Positions 24,122-33,323 of a stretch of 64,000 nucleotides of DNA are shown here, piece by piece (position 1 is the first letter of the stretch; every line of letters starts with the position of its first letter). Below the pieces are notes generated by a model, which made no database searches, was not told the origin of the DNA, and was given only the letters and a program-made list of their open reading frames with translations. Position numbers and translations under genes: made by a program. Source of the stretch: Shewanella mesophila (GTDB lineage: Bacteria; Pseudomonadota; Gammaproteobacteria; Enterobacterales; Shewanellaceae); contig NZ_CP080421.1 of assembly GCF_019457515.1 (NCBI RefSeq), positions 62,001 through 126,000 on the forward strand. Reading direction: 5' to 3'.

Positions 24122-25771
24122 TTACATATTAGGGTAGTTCGGGCCTCCACCACCTTCAGGTGTAACCCAAGTGATATTTTGGCTAGGATCTTTGATATCG
24201 CAGGTCTTGCAGTGGATGCAGTTTTGCCCGTTGATCATAAATTTCTTCTCACCCGCTTCTTCAACGATTTCATAGACTCCGGCAGGGCAGTAGCGCTGTG
24301 CCGGCTCATCGAATTTTACCAGGTTAACCGTAAGCGGAATACTGGCATCCTTGAGGCGAAGATGGCACTGTTGATCTTCTTCATGATAAGTATTCGACAG
24401 ATAAACCGATGACAGCTTGTCGAAGCTAAGCTTGCCATCAGGTTTAGGATAGTCAATTTTGTTATAGGCACTGATCTCTGCCATTTGGGCGTAATCTTGC
24501 TTTTCATCACGCAGAGTGATGGGGAACTTACCGCCGAACCAGTTTTGGTCAATATAGTTAAAGGCACCGCCCAAATAAGCGCCAAACTTATGCATTGCTG
24601 GGCCAAAGTTACGTGAGGTGTAAAGCTCTTGCGCTAGCCAGCTTTGGTCGAACTTTTCTTGGTAACAGTCGAGATCTTTGCCACCTTCGACACCGGCGTG
24701 TAGTGCGTGACAGATGGTTTCCGCCGCAATCATACCGCTCTTCATCGCAGTATGGGTGCCCTTGATCTTGGCAAAGTTGAGTGTCCCTGCATCGCAGCCT
24801 ATGATCAGGCCACCAGGAAAACTCATTTTAGGTAACGAATTTAGGCCGCCTTTAGTGATTGCTCTAGCGCCATAGCTGATGCGTTCACCACCTGTTAAAT
24901 ATTGGCTAATGACAGGGTGAGTCTTGTAGCGTTGGAACTCATCAAACGGGCTTAAATGTGGATTTTGATAATTGAGGTCGATGATCAGGCCGACTGCAAC
25001 TTGGTGATCTTCTAAATGATAGAGGAAGCCTCCGCCAGAAGCACCATCGGTCAGCGGCCAACCACCAGTATGAACCACCTTTCCTTGCTGGTGCTGATCG
25101 GCAGGAACTTTCCAAATCTCTTTAAAGCCGAGTCCGTAATGTTGCGGGGTTTTCCCATTGTCGAGATGGTATTTCTCGATGAGTTGCTTACCAAGGTGGC
25201 CACGACAACCTTCACTAAATACTGTGTATTTAGCATGAAGTTCCATGCCTGGCTCAAAACTGTCTTTAGCTTGGCCATCGGCTCCAATGCCCATGTCACC
25301 AATGATGATCCCTTTTACACTATTGTCGTCATTAAACAGCAGATCGCTAGCGGGGAAGCCTGGGAAAATTTCGACACCTAGTGCTTCGGCTCGCTCGGCC
25401 AACCAGCGGGCGAGATTGCCGACACTGATAATATAGTTACCATCGTTGTGCATGGTCTTAGGGATGAAGGCATTTGGCATTGCACGAGAGGCGGAATCCG
25501 AGCTGAGCATAAATAGCTCGTCATGAGTCACGGCTGTGTGTAACGGTGCACCAGTCTCTTTCCAGTCGCTGAATAACTCGTCGAGTACTTTGGGTTCGAA
25601 TACCGCGCCAGATAAAATATGTGCGCCCACTTCCGATCCTTTTTCAACAACACAAACGGACAACTCTTGTCCACTGTCTTGAGAAATCTGCATTAGTCGA
25701 CATGCGGTAGCTAAGCCTGCAGGACCAGCCCCAACGATAACGACATCAAACTCCATCGATTCGCGTTCCAT
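24122..25771 (-). CDS. etfD: Electron transfer flavoprotein-ubiquinone oxidoreductase
   Basis: This ~549-residue membrane-associated flavoprotein passes electrons from electron transfer flavoprotein (fatty acid and amino acid oxidation) to ubiquinone. The FAD-binding motif VVIVGAGPAGLATA is at the N-terminus. The 4Fe-4S ligands are at the C-terminus (CPAGVYEI and CIHCKTCDIKDPSQNITW), as in human ETFDH. IKGTHTAMKSGMIAAE and the QWVPPEGGGGPNYPNM-like tail are family-conserved. ATG 25771 has AGAGG 7 bp upstream; GTG 25774 and ATG 25756 are alternatives. It is divergent from moaA. Confidence 0.93.
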   Translation of the reverse strand: MERESMEFDVVIVGAGPAGLATACRLMQISQDSGQELSVCVVEKGSEVGAHILSGAVFEPKVLDELFSDWKETGAPLHTAVTHDELFMLSSDSASRAMPNAFIPKTMHNDGNYIISVGNLARWLAERAEALGVEIFPGFPASDLLFNDDNSVKGIIIGDMGIGADGQAKDSFEPGMELHAKYTVFSEGCRGHLGKQLIEKYHLDNGKTPQHYGLGFKEIWKVPADQHQQGKVVHTGGWPLTDGASGGGFLYHLEDHQVAVGLIIDLNYQNPHLSPFDEFQRYKTHPVISQYLTGGERISYGARAITKGGLNSLPKMSFPGGLIIGCDAGTLNFAKIKGTHTAMKSGMIAAETICHALHAGVEGGKDLDCYQEKFDQSWLAQELYTSRNFGPAMHKFGAYLGGAFNYIDQNWFGGKFPITLRDEKQDYAQMAEISAYNKIDYPKPDGKLSFDKLSSVYLSNTYHEEDQQCHLRLKDASIPLTVNLVKFDEPAQRYCPAGVYEIVEEAGEKKFMINGQNCIHCKTCDIKDPSQNITWVTPEGGGGPNYPNM

Positions 25772-26121
25772 CACTTCACCTCTATTATTGCTTATCCCCC
25801 GATTGAAACGGGTGTTTTATTCTTTTAAACACCTTACCTTAAAATTGGAGCATGGCACAGAGTTTAAGCAGTTAAGATAGACTAATTGATAGGATTAATC
25901 AGCGTGAGGGGTGTCACATAATCTTAACGGCGAATTGATCTTGGGCAAATAATGATTCGTTAAAGGTATTATCTGCGATTGAATTAAGCCTATAATTGAT
26001 AAACGACGGTTCTCCGAGCTTTCAGTCCTACGTCAAAAGATACGGGCAGTCAGCCGTGGCAATAACGCCACCGGGGTGAGAAAAGAAATTGACTCACCTC
26101 CCCTTACTTGGAAAGGTGATC
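25772..26121. other. Divergent regulatory region upstream of moaA
   Basis: This 350-bp gap carries the promoters for the ETF-QO gene (minus) and moaA (plus). Its right-hand third holds the probable Moco riboswitch listed next. No open frame is credible. Confidence 0.6.
26001..26100 (+). promoter_or_regulatory. Probable molybdenum-cofactor (Moco) riboswitch upstream of moaA
   Basis: The segment is strongly structured and carries blocks resembling the Moco RNA motif: a CTCCGAG block (26012-26018), CCTACGTC (26027-26034), ACGGGCAGTCAGCCGTGGC (26042-26060), and a hairpin GTGGC/GCCAC (26056-26060 with 26067-26071). A distal hairpin (26073-26080 with 26093-26100, one G-T pair) ends 21 bp before the moaA ATG. 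That position could let it control ribosome access. The assignment rests on gene context and recalled motif blocks; a covariance-model search is needed. Confidence 0.6.
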
Positions 26122-27102
26122 ATGTCTCAACTACAAGACAATTTTGGTAGACGGTTTCATTACCTGCGGATGTCAGTTACAGACGTCTGTAACTTCAAAT
26201 GCACTTATTGCCTTCCCGATGGCTATCGCCCCGATGGTAAACCTAAGTTTTTAGATCTTAATGAGATTGAAAACCTTGTGGGCGCCTTTGCCGAAGTCGG
26301 TACTCAAAAAATTCGTATCACAGGCGGCGAGCCAACTCTGCGTAAAGATTTTAGCGATATCATTCGTATCGTTGCCGATAATGACAAAATCTCAACTATT
26401 GCTACCACGACTAATGGTTATCGCCTAGAAAAGCATGCCAAAGAGTGGTACGACGCTGGCTTAAGACGAATCAATGTTTCGGTGGATAGCCTTGATCCGC
26501 GCATGTTTTATCAAATCACTGGTGAGAACAAATTTGACGATGTGATGCGTGGTGTCGATGCAGCGTTAAATGCTGGCTTCGAGCGCGTTAAAATCAATGC
26601 CGTGTTGCTCAAAGGACTTAACGATAAAGACCTGCCGCGCTTTTTGCATTGGATCAAGCATACGCCAATCGATCTGCGCTTTATTGAGCTGATGGAAACA
26701 GGGTTAGGTCGTGATTATTTTCAGGCCCATCATTTGGCTGGTGCCGATATTAAAAACCAGTTACTTGAAGATGGTTGGCAATTAGATCAGTCAGCCGTCG
26801 ACGATGGCCCGGCACAAAACTTTAGTCATAGTGATTTCAAAGGTCGTATTGGTTTGATCATGCCCTATGAGAAGAACTTCTGCGCCAGCTGTAACCGTCT
26901 TAGGGTATCGGCTAAGGGGAAGTTGCACTTGTGTCTATTTACCGAGCATGGCGTTGATCTGAGAGACCTATTACAGCAGCGCTCTCAGCGAGATGAGTTG
27001 ATCGAGAGACTTCATGGGCAGCTACAAACCAAAAAGCAAACCCATTTTCTCCATGATGGTATTACAGGTGTCACTCAACATTTAGCATCTATTGGTGGTT
27101 AA
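26122..27102 (+). CDS. moaA: GTP 3',8-cyclase MoaA
   Basis: A 326-residue radical SAM enzyme that, with MoaC, converts GTP to cyclic pyranopterin monophosphate, the first step of molybdenum cofactor synthesis. The N-terminal cluster motif is CNFKCTYC (about 23-30, CX3CX2C). The C-terminal second cluster is CASCNRLRVS...LHLCLF. The protein ends in the essential Gly-Gly. Note CTYCLPDGYRPDG in place of the more common CxYCMP. ATG 26122 has GAAAGG upstream; the longer frame from TTG 26089 runs through the leader hairpin and is rejected. First gene of the moa-mod operon. Confidence 0.96.
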   Translation: MSQLQDNFGRRFHYLRMSVTDVCNFKCTYCLPDGYRPDGKPKFLDLNEIENLVGAFAEVGTQKIRITGGEPTLRKDFSDIIRIVADNDKISTIATTTNGYRLEKHAKEWYDAGLRRINVSVDSLDPRMFYQITGENKFDDVMRGVDAALNAGFERVKINAVLLKGLNDKDLPRFLHWIKHTPIDLRFIELMETGLGRDYFQAHHLAGADIKNQLLEDGWQLDQSAVDDGPAQNFSHSDFKGRIGLIMPYEKNFCASCNRLRVSAKGKLHLCLFTEHGVDLRDLLQQRSQRDELIERLHGQLQTKKQTHFLHDGITGVTQHLASIGG

Positions 27103-27111
27103 TAGTTTTCT

Positions 27112-27144
27112 ATGACCTAACTCAAGAATAATGTTTTAGGTCAT
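27112..27144 (+). other. Hairpin between moaA and moaB
   Basis: ATGACCTAA (27112-27120) pairs exactly with TTAGGTCAT (27136-27144) around a 15-base loop in the 125-bp moaA-moaB gap. There is no T-tract, so it may attenuate or process the transcript rather than end it. Confidence 0.45.
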
Positions 27145-27227
27145 GGATATATTTAGCCTACTCATGCTTACATCCTTTATTTGGCATGATTTTCCTGATA
27201 ATTCACTGTTAGGCGAAGAGAGACGTT

Positions 27228-27758
27228 ATGGGTCATTGTACTAATTCAAAATTTAAAGCCTTAAACATCGCTGTACTTACACTATCTGACACGCGTGATC
27301 TCAGTCGAGATACATCTGGGCAGTTTCTAGTCGATGCCTTGGTTGAAACTGGGCATAAGTTGATTGATCGGAAATTGATAAAAGATGACAAATATCAGAT
27401 CCGCTCAGTGTTATCGCAATGGATCGCCACCGACGATGTACAGGTGATTATCACCACTGGTGGCACAGGATTTACCGAGCGCGACAATACTCCCGAAGCG
27501 GTCAGACCGCTGTTTGATCGTGAGATAGAAGGCTTTGGCGAACTGTTTCGTCATGTCACTTATACCGAGCTGGGTACCTCAACGGTTCAGTCCCGGGCGC
27601 TGGGTGGATTTGCAAATAAAACCGCGATCTTTTGTTTGCCAGGCTCGACAGGTGCTTGCCGCACCGGTTGGAACAAGATAATCAAAGAACAACTCGACGC
27701 AACACATAGACCTTGCAACTTTGTGATGCACGTAAAAAAGGTAGCAATTGATGAATAA
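27228..27758 (+). CDS. moaB: Molybdenum cofactor biosynthesis protein B
   Basis: A 176-residue MogA/MoaB-family protein. The family adenylates molybdopterin, or in E. coli MoaB is dispensable. The molybdopterin-binding signature [17 protein letters not shown] and the [16 protein letters not shown] loop are clear. GAAGAGAGACGTT lies upstream of ATG 27228. The stop overlaps moaC by 8 bp, supporting translational coupling. Confidence 0.93.
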   Translation: MGHCTNSKFKALNIAVLTLSDTRDLSRDTSGQFLVDALVETGHKLIDRKLIKDDKYQIRSVLSQWIATDDVQVIITTGGTGFTERDNTPEAVRPLFDREIEGFGELFRHVTYTELGTSTVQSRALGGFANKTAIFCLPGSTGACRTGWNKIIKEQLDATHRPCNFVMHVKKVAIDE

Positions 27759-28227
27759 TGAATTCACCCACATAAATGCCGATGGTAACGCCCATATGGT
27801 CGATGTCACCGAAAAGGCTGTTACTGAGCGAGAAGCTCGCGCCGAGGCCTTTATCGAAATGGCGCCATCGACGCTCGAGATGATCATGAGTGGCAGCCAT
27901 CATAAGGGTGACGTATTTGCCACCGCCCGTATTGCTGGCATTCAAGCCGCCAAGAAAACCTCAGATCTTATTCCTCTGTGTCATCCTTTGATGTTGACCA
28001 AAGTCGAAGTCGATCTTGAGGCTCAACCTGCACATAATCGTGTTCGCATTACCAGCCTATGTAAGTTATCGGGAAAAACTGGTGTCGAGATGGAGGCGCT
28101 AACCGCCGCATCCGTTGCCGCGTTGACGATTTACGATATGTGTAAAGCGGTACAGAAAGATATGGTGATTTCGCAGACTCGTTTACTTGAAAAGCGTGGC
28201 GGAAAATCGGGTCACTTCAAAGTATAA
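27751..28227 (+). CDS. moaC: Cyclic pyranopterin monophosphate synthase MoaC
   Basis: A 158-residue protein that works after MoaA, converting 3',8-cyclo-dihydro-GTP to cyclic pyranopterin monophosphate. Recognisable segments are [46 protein letters not shown] and [29 protein letters not shown]. The last contains the conserved Lys/Asp active-site residues. ATG 27751 overlaps moaB by 8 bp; AAAAAGG lies 10 bp upstream. TTG 27748 is possible but unlikely. Confidence 0.96.
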   Translation: MNNEFTHINADGNAHMVDVTEKAVTEREARAEAFIEMAPSTLEMIMSGSHHKGDVFATARIAGIQAAKKTSDLIPLCHPLMLTKVEVDLEAQPAHNRVRITSLCKLSGKTGVEMEALTAASVAALTIYDMCKAVQKDMVISQTRLLEKRGGKSGHFKV

Positions 28228-28255
28228 ATGCCAATCGTGTTTAAGGTGTAGATAA

Positions 28256-28507
28256 ATGATAAATGTACTTTTTTTTGCTCAAGTTCGTGAGTTGTTGGGT
28301 GAAAGCGCGCTAAAGATTGAAGCGTCAGATTCGAATAAAACGGCCGAAGATTTACGTGCACAGTTAGCGGCAAAAGATGATAAATGGGGCAAGGTATTAG
28401 CGTCTGATAAATTATTGGTCGCCGTTAACCAGACCATAAGTAGCTGGGATACTCCAGTTGAAGACGGTGATGAAGTCGCATTCTTCCCTCCAGTGACTGG
28501 AGGCTAA
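28256..28507 (+). CDS. moaD: Molybdopterin synthase sulfur-carrier subunit MoaD
   Basis: An 83-residue ubiquitin-fold protein ending in PPVTGG. The C-terminal Gly-Gly is adenylated and thiocarboxylated by MoeB to deliver sulfur to molybdopterin. FFAQVRELLG at the start and EVAFFPPVTGG at the end are diagnostic. It is separated from moaE by a single base, as expected for two subunits of one heterotetrameric enzyme. TTAAGG upstream of ATG 28256 provides a modest ribosome-binding site. Confidence 0.95.
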   Translation: MINVLFFAQVRELLGESALKIEASDSNKTAEDLRAQLAAKDDKWGKVLASDKLLVAVNQTISSWDTPVEDGDEVAFFPPVTGG

Positions 28508-28508
28508 G

Positions 28509-28973
28509 ATGAGTAATGTTTTAGACAGAGTGCTCGTTCAAACTCAAGATTTTAGTGTGCCAGATGAGTATGCCCAGATTGCCGATGACAAGGGTGATGG
28601 TGCCGTGGTGACCTTTGTCGGTAAAGTGCGTGACTTTAATGATGGCAGCGCGGTCACCGACTTAACGCTTGAACACTACCCAGGTATGACTGAAGCTGTG
28701 CTGAATCAAATTGCCGTGGAAGCTCGCGAGCGTTGGCCGCTCAACAAGGTGACGATTATTCATCGTGTTGGCACCATGACTCTGGGTGAACAGATAGTCT
28801 TTATCGGCGTCACCAGCGCTCATCGTAAGGCGGCGTTTGCAGCATGTGAGTTCTTAATCGACTTTTTAAAGACCAAGGCGCCTTTTTGGAAACTAGAGGC
28901 GGGTGATCAAGGTAAAAATTGGGTTGAAGCCAAAGATGCCGATGAGCAAGCGGCTCAAATGTGGCAGAAATAG
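28509..28973 (+). CDS. moaE: Molybdopterin synthase catalytic subunit MoaE
   Basis: A 154-residue large subunit of molybdopterin synthase, which inserts two sulfurs into cyclic pyranopterin monophosphate. GAVVTFVGKVRDFNDG, LEHYPGMTE, IIHRVGTMTLGEQIVFIGVTSAHRKAAF and the catalytic-lysine region KTKAPFWKLE are all present. TGGAGG lies in the end of moaD, 6 bp upstream of ATG 28509. Translational coupling with moaD is likely. Confidence 0.96.
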   Translation: MSNVLDRVLVQTQDFSVPDEYAQIADDKGDGAVVTFVGKVRDFNDGSAVTDLTLEHYPGMTEAVLNQIAVEARERWPLNKVTIIHRVGTMTLGEQIVFIGVTSAHRKAAFAACEFLIDFLKTKAPFWKLEAGDQGKNWVEAKDADEQAAQMWQK

Positions 28974-29027
28974 GCGATTGCTCGCCTAGGTCATGGGTGG
29001 TTGCTGGGGGTTGGAGATAGCAAAAAG

Positions 29028-29816
29028 ATGGATTTATTAAGATGCCTTGCGGCAGCGAGCTTGATGTTGATCGGTTCGTTCTCTAGTTTTGCAGCCGAAG
29101 TTCCTTCGATTGCCGCTGCGGCGAATATCAAATTTGCGTTAGATAAAATTGCGACCAATTTTACCCAAGATACAGGCAAGCAGGTGCGTATCTCTTATGG
29201 CTCATCGGGTAATCTCGTTGCCCAAATTCGTCATGGCGCACCTTTCGAACTGTTTCTGTCAGCCGATGATAAGTATATTTATCAGTTGCATAAGCTGGGG
29301 GTGACTACGACCGATGGTGAATTATATGCCATTGGCCGTTTAGCGTTGACCGCGCCGAAATTTTCCTCGTTATCGCTAGACCCTCAACTTAATGGTTTGA
29401 AATCCTTATTGGAGAAGGGCGAGTTAAATCGCTTTGCTATTGCCAATCCAGATCATGCCCCCTATGGCGAACGTGCTCGGGAGTTGTTACAGCAGATCGG
29501 CTTATGGCAGCAAGTCCATCCTTATCTCATCTATGGCGAGAATGTATCGCAAGCGGCGCAGTTTGCCCTTAGCGGTTCAACTGAGGGGGGAATTGTGGCC
29601 TTATCTTTAGCAATGGCACCACAGTTTAAAGCGGCAGGTCATTATGTGGCGCTGCCAAGCGAGTTACATTCACCTATGTATCAACGTATGGTGCTAACAG
29701 AGAAGGCGGGCGATACCGCAAAGCTGTTTTTTGATTATCTTCAACAACAGCGGTCTCGTGCGGTGTTTAGTGAGTTTGGCTTTGGATTACCAAACCAAAC
29801 GCTGGCCGAGCAATAG
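29028..29816 (+). CDS. modA: Molybdate ABC transporter substrate-binding protein
   Basis: A periplasmic molybdate-binding protein of about 262 residues. A signal peptide (MDLLRCLAAASLMLIGSFSSFAAE) precedes the mature start AAANIKFALDKIA. YGSSGNLVAQIRHGAPFELFLSAD gives the oxyanion-binding serines, and NPDHAPYGERARELL is characteristic. It captures molybdate or tungstate for ModBC. ATG 29028 begins the signal peptide directly; TTG 29001 would add nine residues before it. It follows moaE by 54 bp, so cofactor synthesis and metal uptake probably share a transcript. Confidence 0.93.
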   Translation: MDLLRCLAAASLMLIGSFSSFAAEVPSIAAAANIKFALDKIATNFTQDTGKQVRISYGSSGNLVAQIRHGAPFELFLSADDKYIYQLHKLGVTTTDGELYAIGRLALTAPKFSSLSLDPQLNGLKSLLEKGELNRFAIANPDHAPYGERARELLQQIGLWQQVHPYLIYGENVSQAAQFALSGSTEGGIVALSLAMAPQFKAAGHYVALPSELHSPMYQRMVLTEKAGDTAKLFFDYLQQQRSRAVFSEFGFGLPNQTLAEQ

Positions 29817-29819
29817 TCG

Positions 29820-30500
29820 ATGGATTGGCAAGCGCTAGGGTTATCGGTCAAGCTGAGTGCGGTGACGGTATTGATTTTGATCCCCTTTGCTATCTGGGTG
29901 GGGCGTTTCCTCGCATATCGTCAGTTTCGTGGCAAATCTTGGATAGAAGCCTTGATCATGGTGCCTTTGGTTTTGCCGCCTACGGTCATTGGTTACTACT
30001 TGCTGGTGGGGCTGGGGAGCCAGTCTTGGTTAGGGCAGCTGCTTGAGCGGCTTTTAGGCCAACAGTTAGTCTTTCATTTCTCTGGTTTAGTGGTGGCTTC
30101 CGTATTGGTTAATATTCCCTTCGCGATTCAGCCGATCCAACGCGCTTTCGAAGCCGTGCCCGAAGAGGTCCGCGATGCTGCAGCTTGCTGTGGTATGAGC
30201 CCAATAAAAGCCCTGACAAAAATAGAGCTACCTATGGTGTGGCCTGGCGTTCTTACCGCTTTGGTGCTCTGTTTCTCTCATGTGTTAGGCGAGTTTGGCG
30301 TTGTTTTGATGATGGGCGGAAATATCGCCGGAGAAACCAAGACAATAGCGATCTCTATATACGATAGTGTACAGGCGTTTGATTTTGCCAGTGCTGGACA
30401 GATGTCGTTGGTGTTACTCCTGTTTGCGATAACTGCCTTAGCATTAACCACCAGTTTATCTCGTCGTTTAGGGGGCCTAAATGTCTCAAGACGTCGCTGA
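29820..30500 (+). CDS. modB: Molybdate ABC transporter permease
   Basis: A 226-residue inner-membrane permease with about five membrane helices. The cytoplasmic EAA-type coupling loop is EAVPEEVRDAAACCGMSPIKALTKIELPMVWPGVLTA (about 117-153). PLVLPPTVIGYYLLVGLG and VLGEFGVVLMMGGNIAGET are ModB hallmarks. ATG 29820 is 3 bp after modA, and the 3' end overlaps modC by 20 bp. Confidence 0.94.
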   Translation: MDWQALGLSVKLSAVTVLILIPFAIWVGRFLAYRQFRGKSWIEALIMVPLVLPPTVIGYYLLVGLGSQSWLGQLLERLLGQQLVFHFSGLVVASVLVNIPFAIQPIQRAFEAVPEEVRDAAACCGMSPIKALTKIELPMVWPGVLTALVLCFSHVLGEFGVVLMMGGNIAGETKTIAISIYDSVQAFDFASAGQMSLVLLLFAITALALTTSLSRRLGGLNVSRRR

Positions 30501-31590
30501 TCTCTACTGCAAGGTTAATCAGACCAAAGAGATAGTGCTCGATGCCGAGTTTACTTGCCGTGCCGGTGAGCTGTTAGCCGTGGTGGGACCATCTGGTGGG
30601 GGAAAATCGACGCTGCTAAGGATGATTGCAGGGCTGAATAAGCCTGAATCTGGTGAGATCCGTTACGGCGAACGCCATTGGTTTAGTAGCCAGCATGCCC
30701 AATATCTTACGCCCCAGCAGCGTCATTTGGGTTATGTACCGCAGCATTTCGGCCTGTTTCCTAATATGAGTGCGCTAGATAATGTTGTAGCGGCGCTTGA
30801 CCATATCCCTAAATCTGCTCGGGTTCGACGAGCTAAAGATTGGCTCGAGCGAGTCAATTTAGATGGCTTACCCGATAGGCTACCCGCTAACTTATCTGGT
30901 GGCCAGCGGCAAAGGGTCGCACTTGCTAGAGCCTTAGCTAGAGAACCGTCAGTCTTGCTACTCGACGAGCCTTTTTCTGCGGTTGATCGTGAAACTCGAG
31001 AGCGTTTATATCTTGAGCTTGCGAGACTGAAAGAACAGTTATCTATTCCTGTCATCATGGTGACTCATGATCTCAATGAGGCGTTATTGCTAGCCGATAG
31101 AATGATCCTCATTAGCCAAGGGATTATGCTGCAACAGGGGACGCCTAGAGAGGTGCTTACTCGACCGCGCAATGAAGCTGTTGCTAAGCAGATGGGGCTG
31201 CGTAATATGTTTGATGCCCATGTTGTAGCGCAAGAGCAGGAGCGGCAGATCACTTGGTTAAAGTTTGGTGAGCATCTAATCGCAAGTACCTATTTTGAAA
31301 GCTTAGAGGTGGGGACCAAGGTGCGATGGGTGATCCCTAATCAGGGTATTCGGTTTAACTCCATCACCAAAGGTAGACTATGTCGCAGTTTTAATAAGCT
31401 AGTGATCACAGTTGAATCCGTCCTCGCGATGGGTGAAACCATGCGTATAGTAGGCAGCATCAAGGGGGTAAAGCATCATCTTAATGCCGAAGTCCCACTG
31501 CATTTGGCGCAAAAACTCGCTTTGGCTCCCGGTGTCGAGACTGAGGTCGCATTGAAATCGGAGTTAATTCATATTTTGGAATCGAAATAA
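30481..31590 (+). CDS. modC: Molybdate ABC transporter ATP-binding protein
   Basis: A 369-residue ATPase of the ModABC importer. Walker A is GPSGGGKST (36-44), the signature is LSGGQRQRVALARALA (about 138), and Walker B is LLLDEPFSAVD, followed by the switch histidine in MVTHDLNEA. The C-terminal ~130 residues form a molybdate-binding (TOBE-like) regulatory domain, less conserved than the ATPase part. It overlaps modB by 20 bp and is the last gene of the operon. I see no clear terminator after it. Confidence 0.94.
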   Translation: MSQDVADLYCKVNQTKEIVLDAEFTCRAGELLAVVGPSGGGKSTLLRMIAGLNKPESGEIRYGERHWFSSQHAQYLTPQQRHLGYVPQHFGLFPNMSALDNVVAALDHIPKSARVRRAKDWLERVNLDGLPDRLPANLSGGQRQRVALARALAREPSVLLLDEPFSAVDRETRERLYLELARLKEQLSIPVIMVTHDLNEALLLADRMILISQGIMLQQGTPREVLTRPRNEAVAKQMGLRNMFDAHVVAQEQERQITWLKFGEHLIASTYFESLEVGTKVRWVIPNQGIRFNSITKGRLCRSFNKLVITVESVLAMGETMRIVGSIKGVKHHLNAEVPLHLAQKLALAPGVETEVALKSELIHILESK

Positions 31591-31689
31591 AGCGTTTAGT
31601 GGTTAAATGATCAATCGTTAATCTTACTTCCATCTCCCCTGCATTGAGCTAGCTCTAAAATGAGTTTACATATTGTGGAGAGGATGACG

Positions 31690-32052
31690 ATGGCTATGCC
31701 CAAAAAACTAACTGGAACCTTGATCTTATCTTGTGTCTTAACCCTGCCAGCCTTTGCTGCCTACAATGGCCCTGGAGCACAAAAGCCCGTCAATAGCGCT
31801 GCCGATGCGTTGAAAGCTAAAGATGATACGCCAGTTGAGTTGACAGGCCATTTAATTAAGAGCTTGGGAGATGAGAAGTATCTATTTCGTGATGGCAGTA
31901 GCGAGGTCGAAGTTGAGATAGATAATGCCCTTTGGCGTGATATTGAGGTTAACAGTAATACCTCTGTCACCTTAAGGGGAGAAATAGACGATGAATGGCA
32001 TGGCATCGAGATTGAAATAGATGAAATGGAACTGCTTGGCGATAAAGGCTAG
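31690..32052 (+). CDS. YgiW/YdeI-type periplasmic OB-fold stress protein
   Basis: A periplasmic protein of about 120 residues with a signal peptide (KKLTGTLILSCVLTLPAFAA). One bacterial OB-fold domain follows (VELTGHLIKSLGDEKYLFRDGSSEVEVEIDNALW and GEIDDEWHGIEIEIDEMELL). Relatives YgiW and YdeI confer resistance to stress and cationic compounds. In E. coli ygiW sits next to qseBC, and here a two-component pair lies two genes downstream. GAGAGG (31678-31683) favours ATG 31690 over ATG 31684; an upstream ATG at 31660 is unlikely. Confidence 0.82.
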   Translation: MAMPKKLTGTLILSCVLTLPAFAAYNGPGAQKPVNSAADALKAKDDTPVELTGHLIKSLGDEKYLFRDGSSEVEVEIDNALWRDIEVNSNTSVTLRGEIDDEWHGIEIEIDEMELLGDKG

Positions 32053-32109
32053 CAAGGTCACAACAGCTGCGGTTAAGATACGGTTATTGAAGAATTTAAT
32101 GGAGGAGCT

Positions 32110-32646
32110 ATGGCTCGTTGGTTAATCAGTTTGGTGCTGCTGTCGAGTATTCCAAGCGTGGTCTGCGCCAATCCTGCGGTGCTAGAGTTGCTATCAGATA
32201 GCCAAAATCTGACCCCACAGATGTTGATTGCTAAAGCAGAGAAAGACTATCCAGGTGTTATTTCAGAGTTCGATATCGATGTGGAAAATGGGGAGCTGAT
32301 ATATGAGATCAGTATCATAGATACCAAGCAAGATACCGCAACTGAGTTTGAGTTCTGGGCTAAAGATGGTCGTTTAATCCGTCAAAAAGTAGAAGCGCTT
32401 GAAGCCGATGACCGCGATGAACTCAAGGCGACCAAACTCGTGCTAGAGATGGGGCTGACATTCTCCCAATTAATTAAGCAAGCGATGGGAGATAGCACGG
32501 CTCATATTCTCGAGGCTCAACTCGACCATGATCTCGGCATTAGCTACCTCGAATTAAAGCTGATTGATGAAAATGGTAAGCGTAAGCTTGCCTTCGACAT
32601 CGAACAGCAACGACCTTTACCTCTGCTTAAGTGGGACCTAAATTGA
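32110..32646 (+). CDS. PepSY-domain periplasmic protein
   Basis: A 178-residue exported protein with a signal peptide (MARWLISLVLLSSIPSVVCAN). Two PepSY-like repeats follow: LIAKAEKDYPGVISEFDIDVENGELIYEISII and SQLIKQAMGDSTAHILEAQLDHDLGISYLELKLI. PepSY domains are thought to modulate or sense in the cell envelope. GGAGGAG (32101-32107) precedes ATG 32110. The stop overlaps the response-regulator start (ATGA), so it is co-translated with the two-component system and may act as its periplasmic modulator. That role is an inference. Confidence 0.85.
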   Translation: MARWLISLVLLSSIPSVVCANPAVLELLSDSQNLTPQMLIAKAEKDYPGVISEFDIDVENGELIYEISIIDTKQDTATEFEFWAKDGRLIRQKVEALEADDRDELKATKLVLEMGLTFSQLIKQAMGDSTAHILEAQLDHDLGISYLELKLIDENGKRKLAFDIEQQRPLPLLKWDLN

Positions 32647-33323
32647 TGAAAATATTGCTGGTAGAAGATGATAAAACCACGATTGACTATGTGGTCAAAG
32701 GATTTATAGAACAGGGACACAATATCGAAACTGCTAGTGATGGTCATCAAGGATTGCTGTTAGCCACAAGCATGCAATATGACCTGATTATTTTAGATCG
32801 AATGTTGCCCCAGCTCGATGGCCTCAAGGTATTGGCCGCTATTCGGGCAACAGGCAATCAGACTCCTGTGCTGATCTTATCTGCGCTCAGTCATGTAGAC
32901 GAACGTGTCAAAGGGCTTCGCGCTGGTGGTGATGACTACATGACCAAGCCTTTTGCGTTTTCAGAGCTATTAGTACGTGCCGAAAAATTGATGCAGCGGG
33001 GTAATTCACAACCCGCGCATACCGAGTTAACCGTTGGTAATTTAGTGATGGAGTTGCTAACGCGAAAAGTCACCTTGGAAGGAAGTGAAATAATGCTGCA
33101 ACCGAAAGAGTTTCAGCTGCTTAAGTATTTGATGGAACATCCGAATCAGGTGATCAGTCGAACCTTACTTTTCGAAGCTGTCTGGGACTACCACTTCGAT
33201 CCACGCACCAATGTTATCGACGTTCATATTGCCAAGTTGCGTCGAAAGTTCGAAGAGCTAGGCTATGGTGAGCTCATCGAAACTGTTCGAGGGGCAGGTT
33301 ATCGCCTCCGTAAAGGGCATTAA
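32646..33323 (+). CDS. OmpR-family response regulator
   Basis: A 225-residue two-domain regulator. The receiver has the acidic pair (Glu7, Asp8, Asp9), phospho-acceptor Asp51 (ILDRMLP), and Lys in MTKPF. The C-terminal winged helix ends with TNVIDVHIAKLRRKFEELGYGELIETVRGAGYRL. The closest types are QseB/ColR-like regulators. ATG 32646 overlaps the PepSY stop. The sensor kinase reading frame begins inside the 3' end of this gene, so the three genes form one translationally coupled unit. Confidence 0.92.
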   Translation: MKILLVEDDKTTIDYVVKGFIEQGHNIETASDGHQGLLLATSMQYDLIILDRMLPQLDGLKVLAAIRATGNQTPVLILSALSHVDERVKGLRAGGDDYMTKPFAFSELLVRAEKLMQRGNSQPAHTELTVGNLVMELLTRKVTLEGSEIMLQPKEFQLLKYLMEHPNQVISRTLLFEAVWDYHFDPRTNVIDVHIAKLRRKFEELGYGELIETVRGAGYRLRKGH

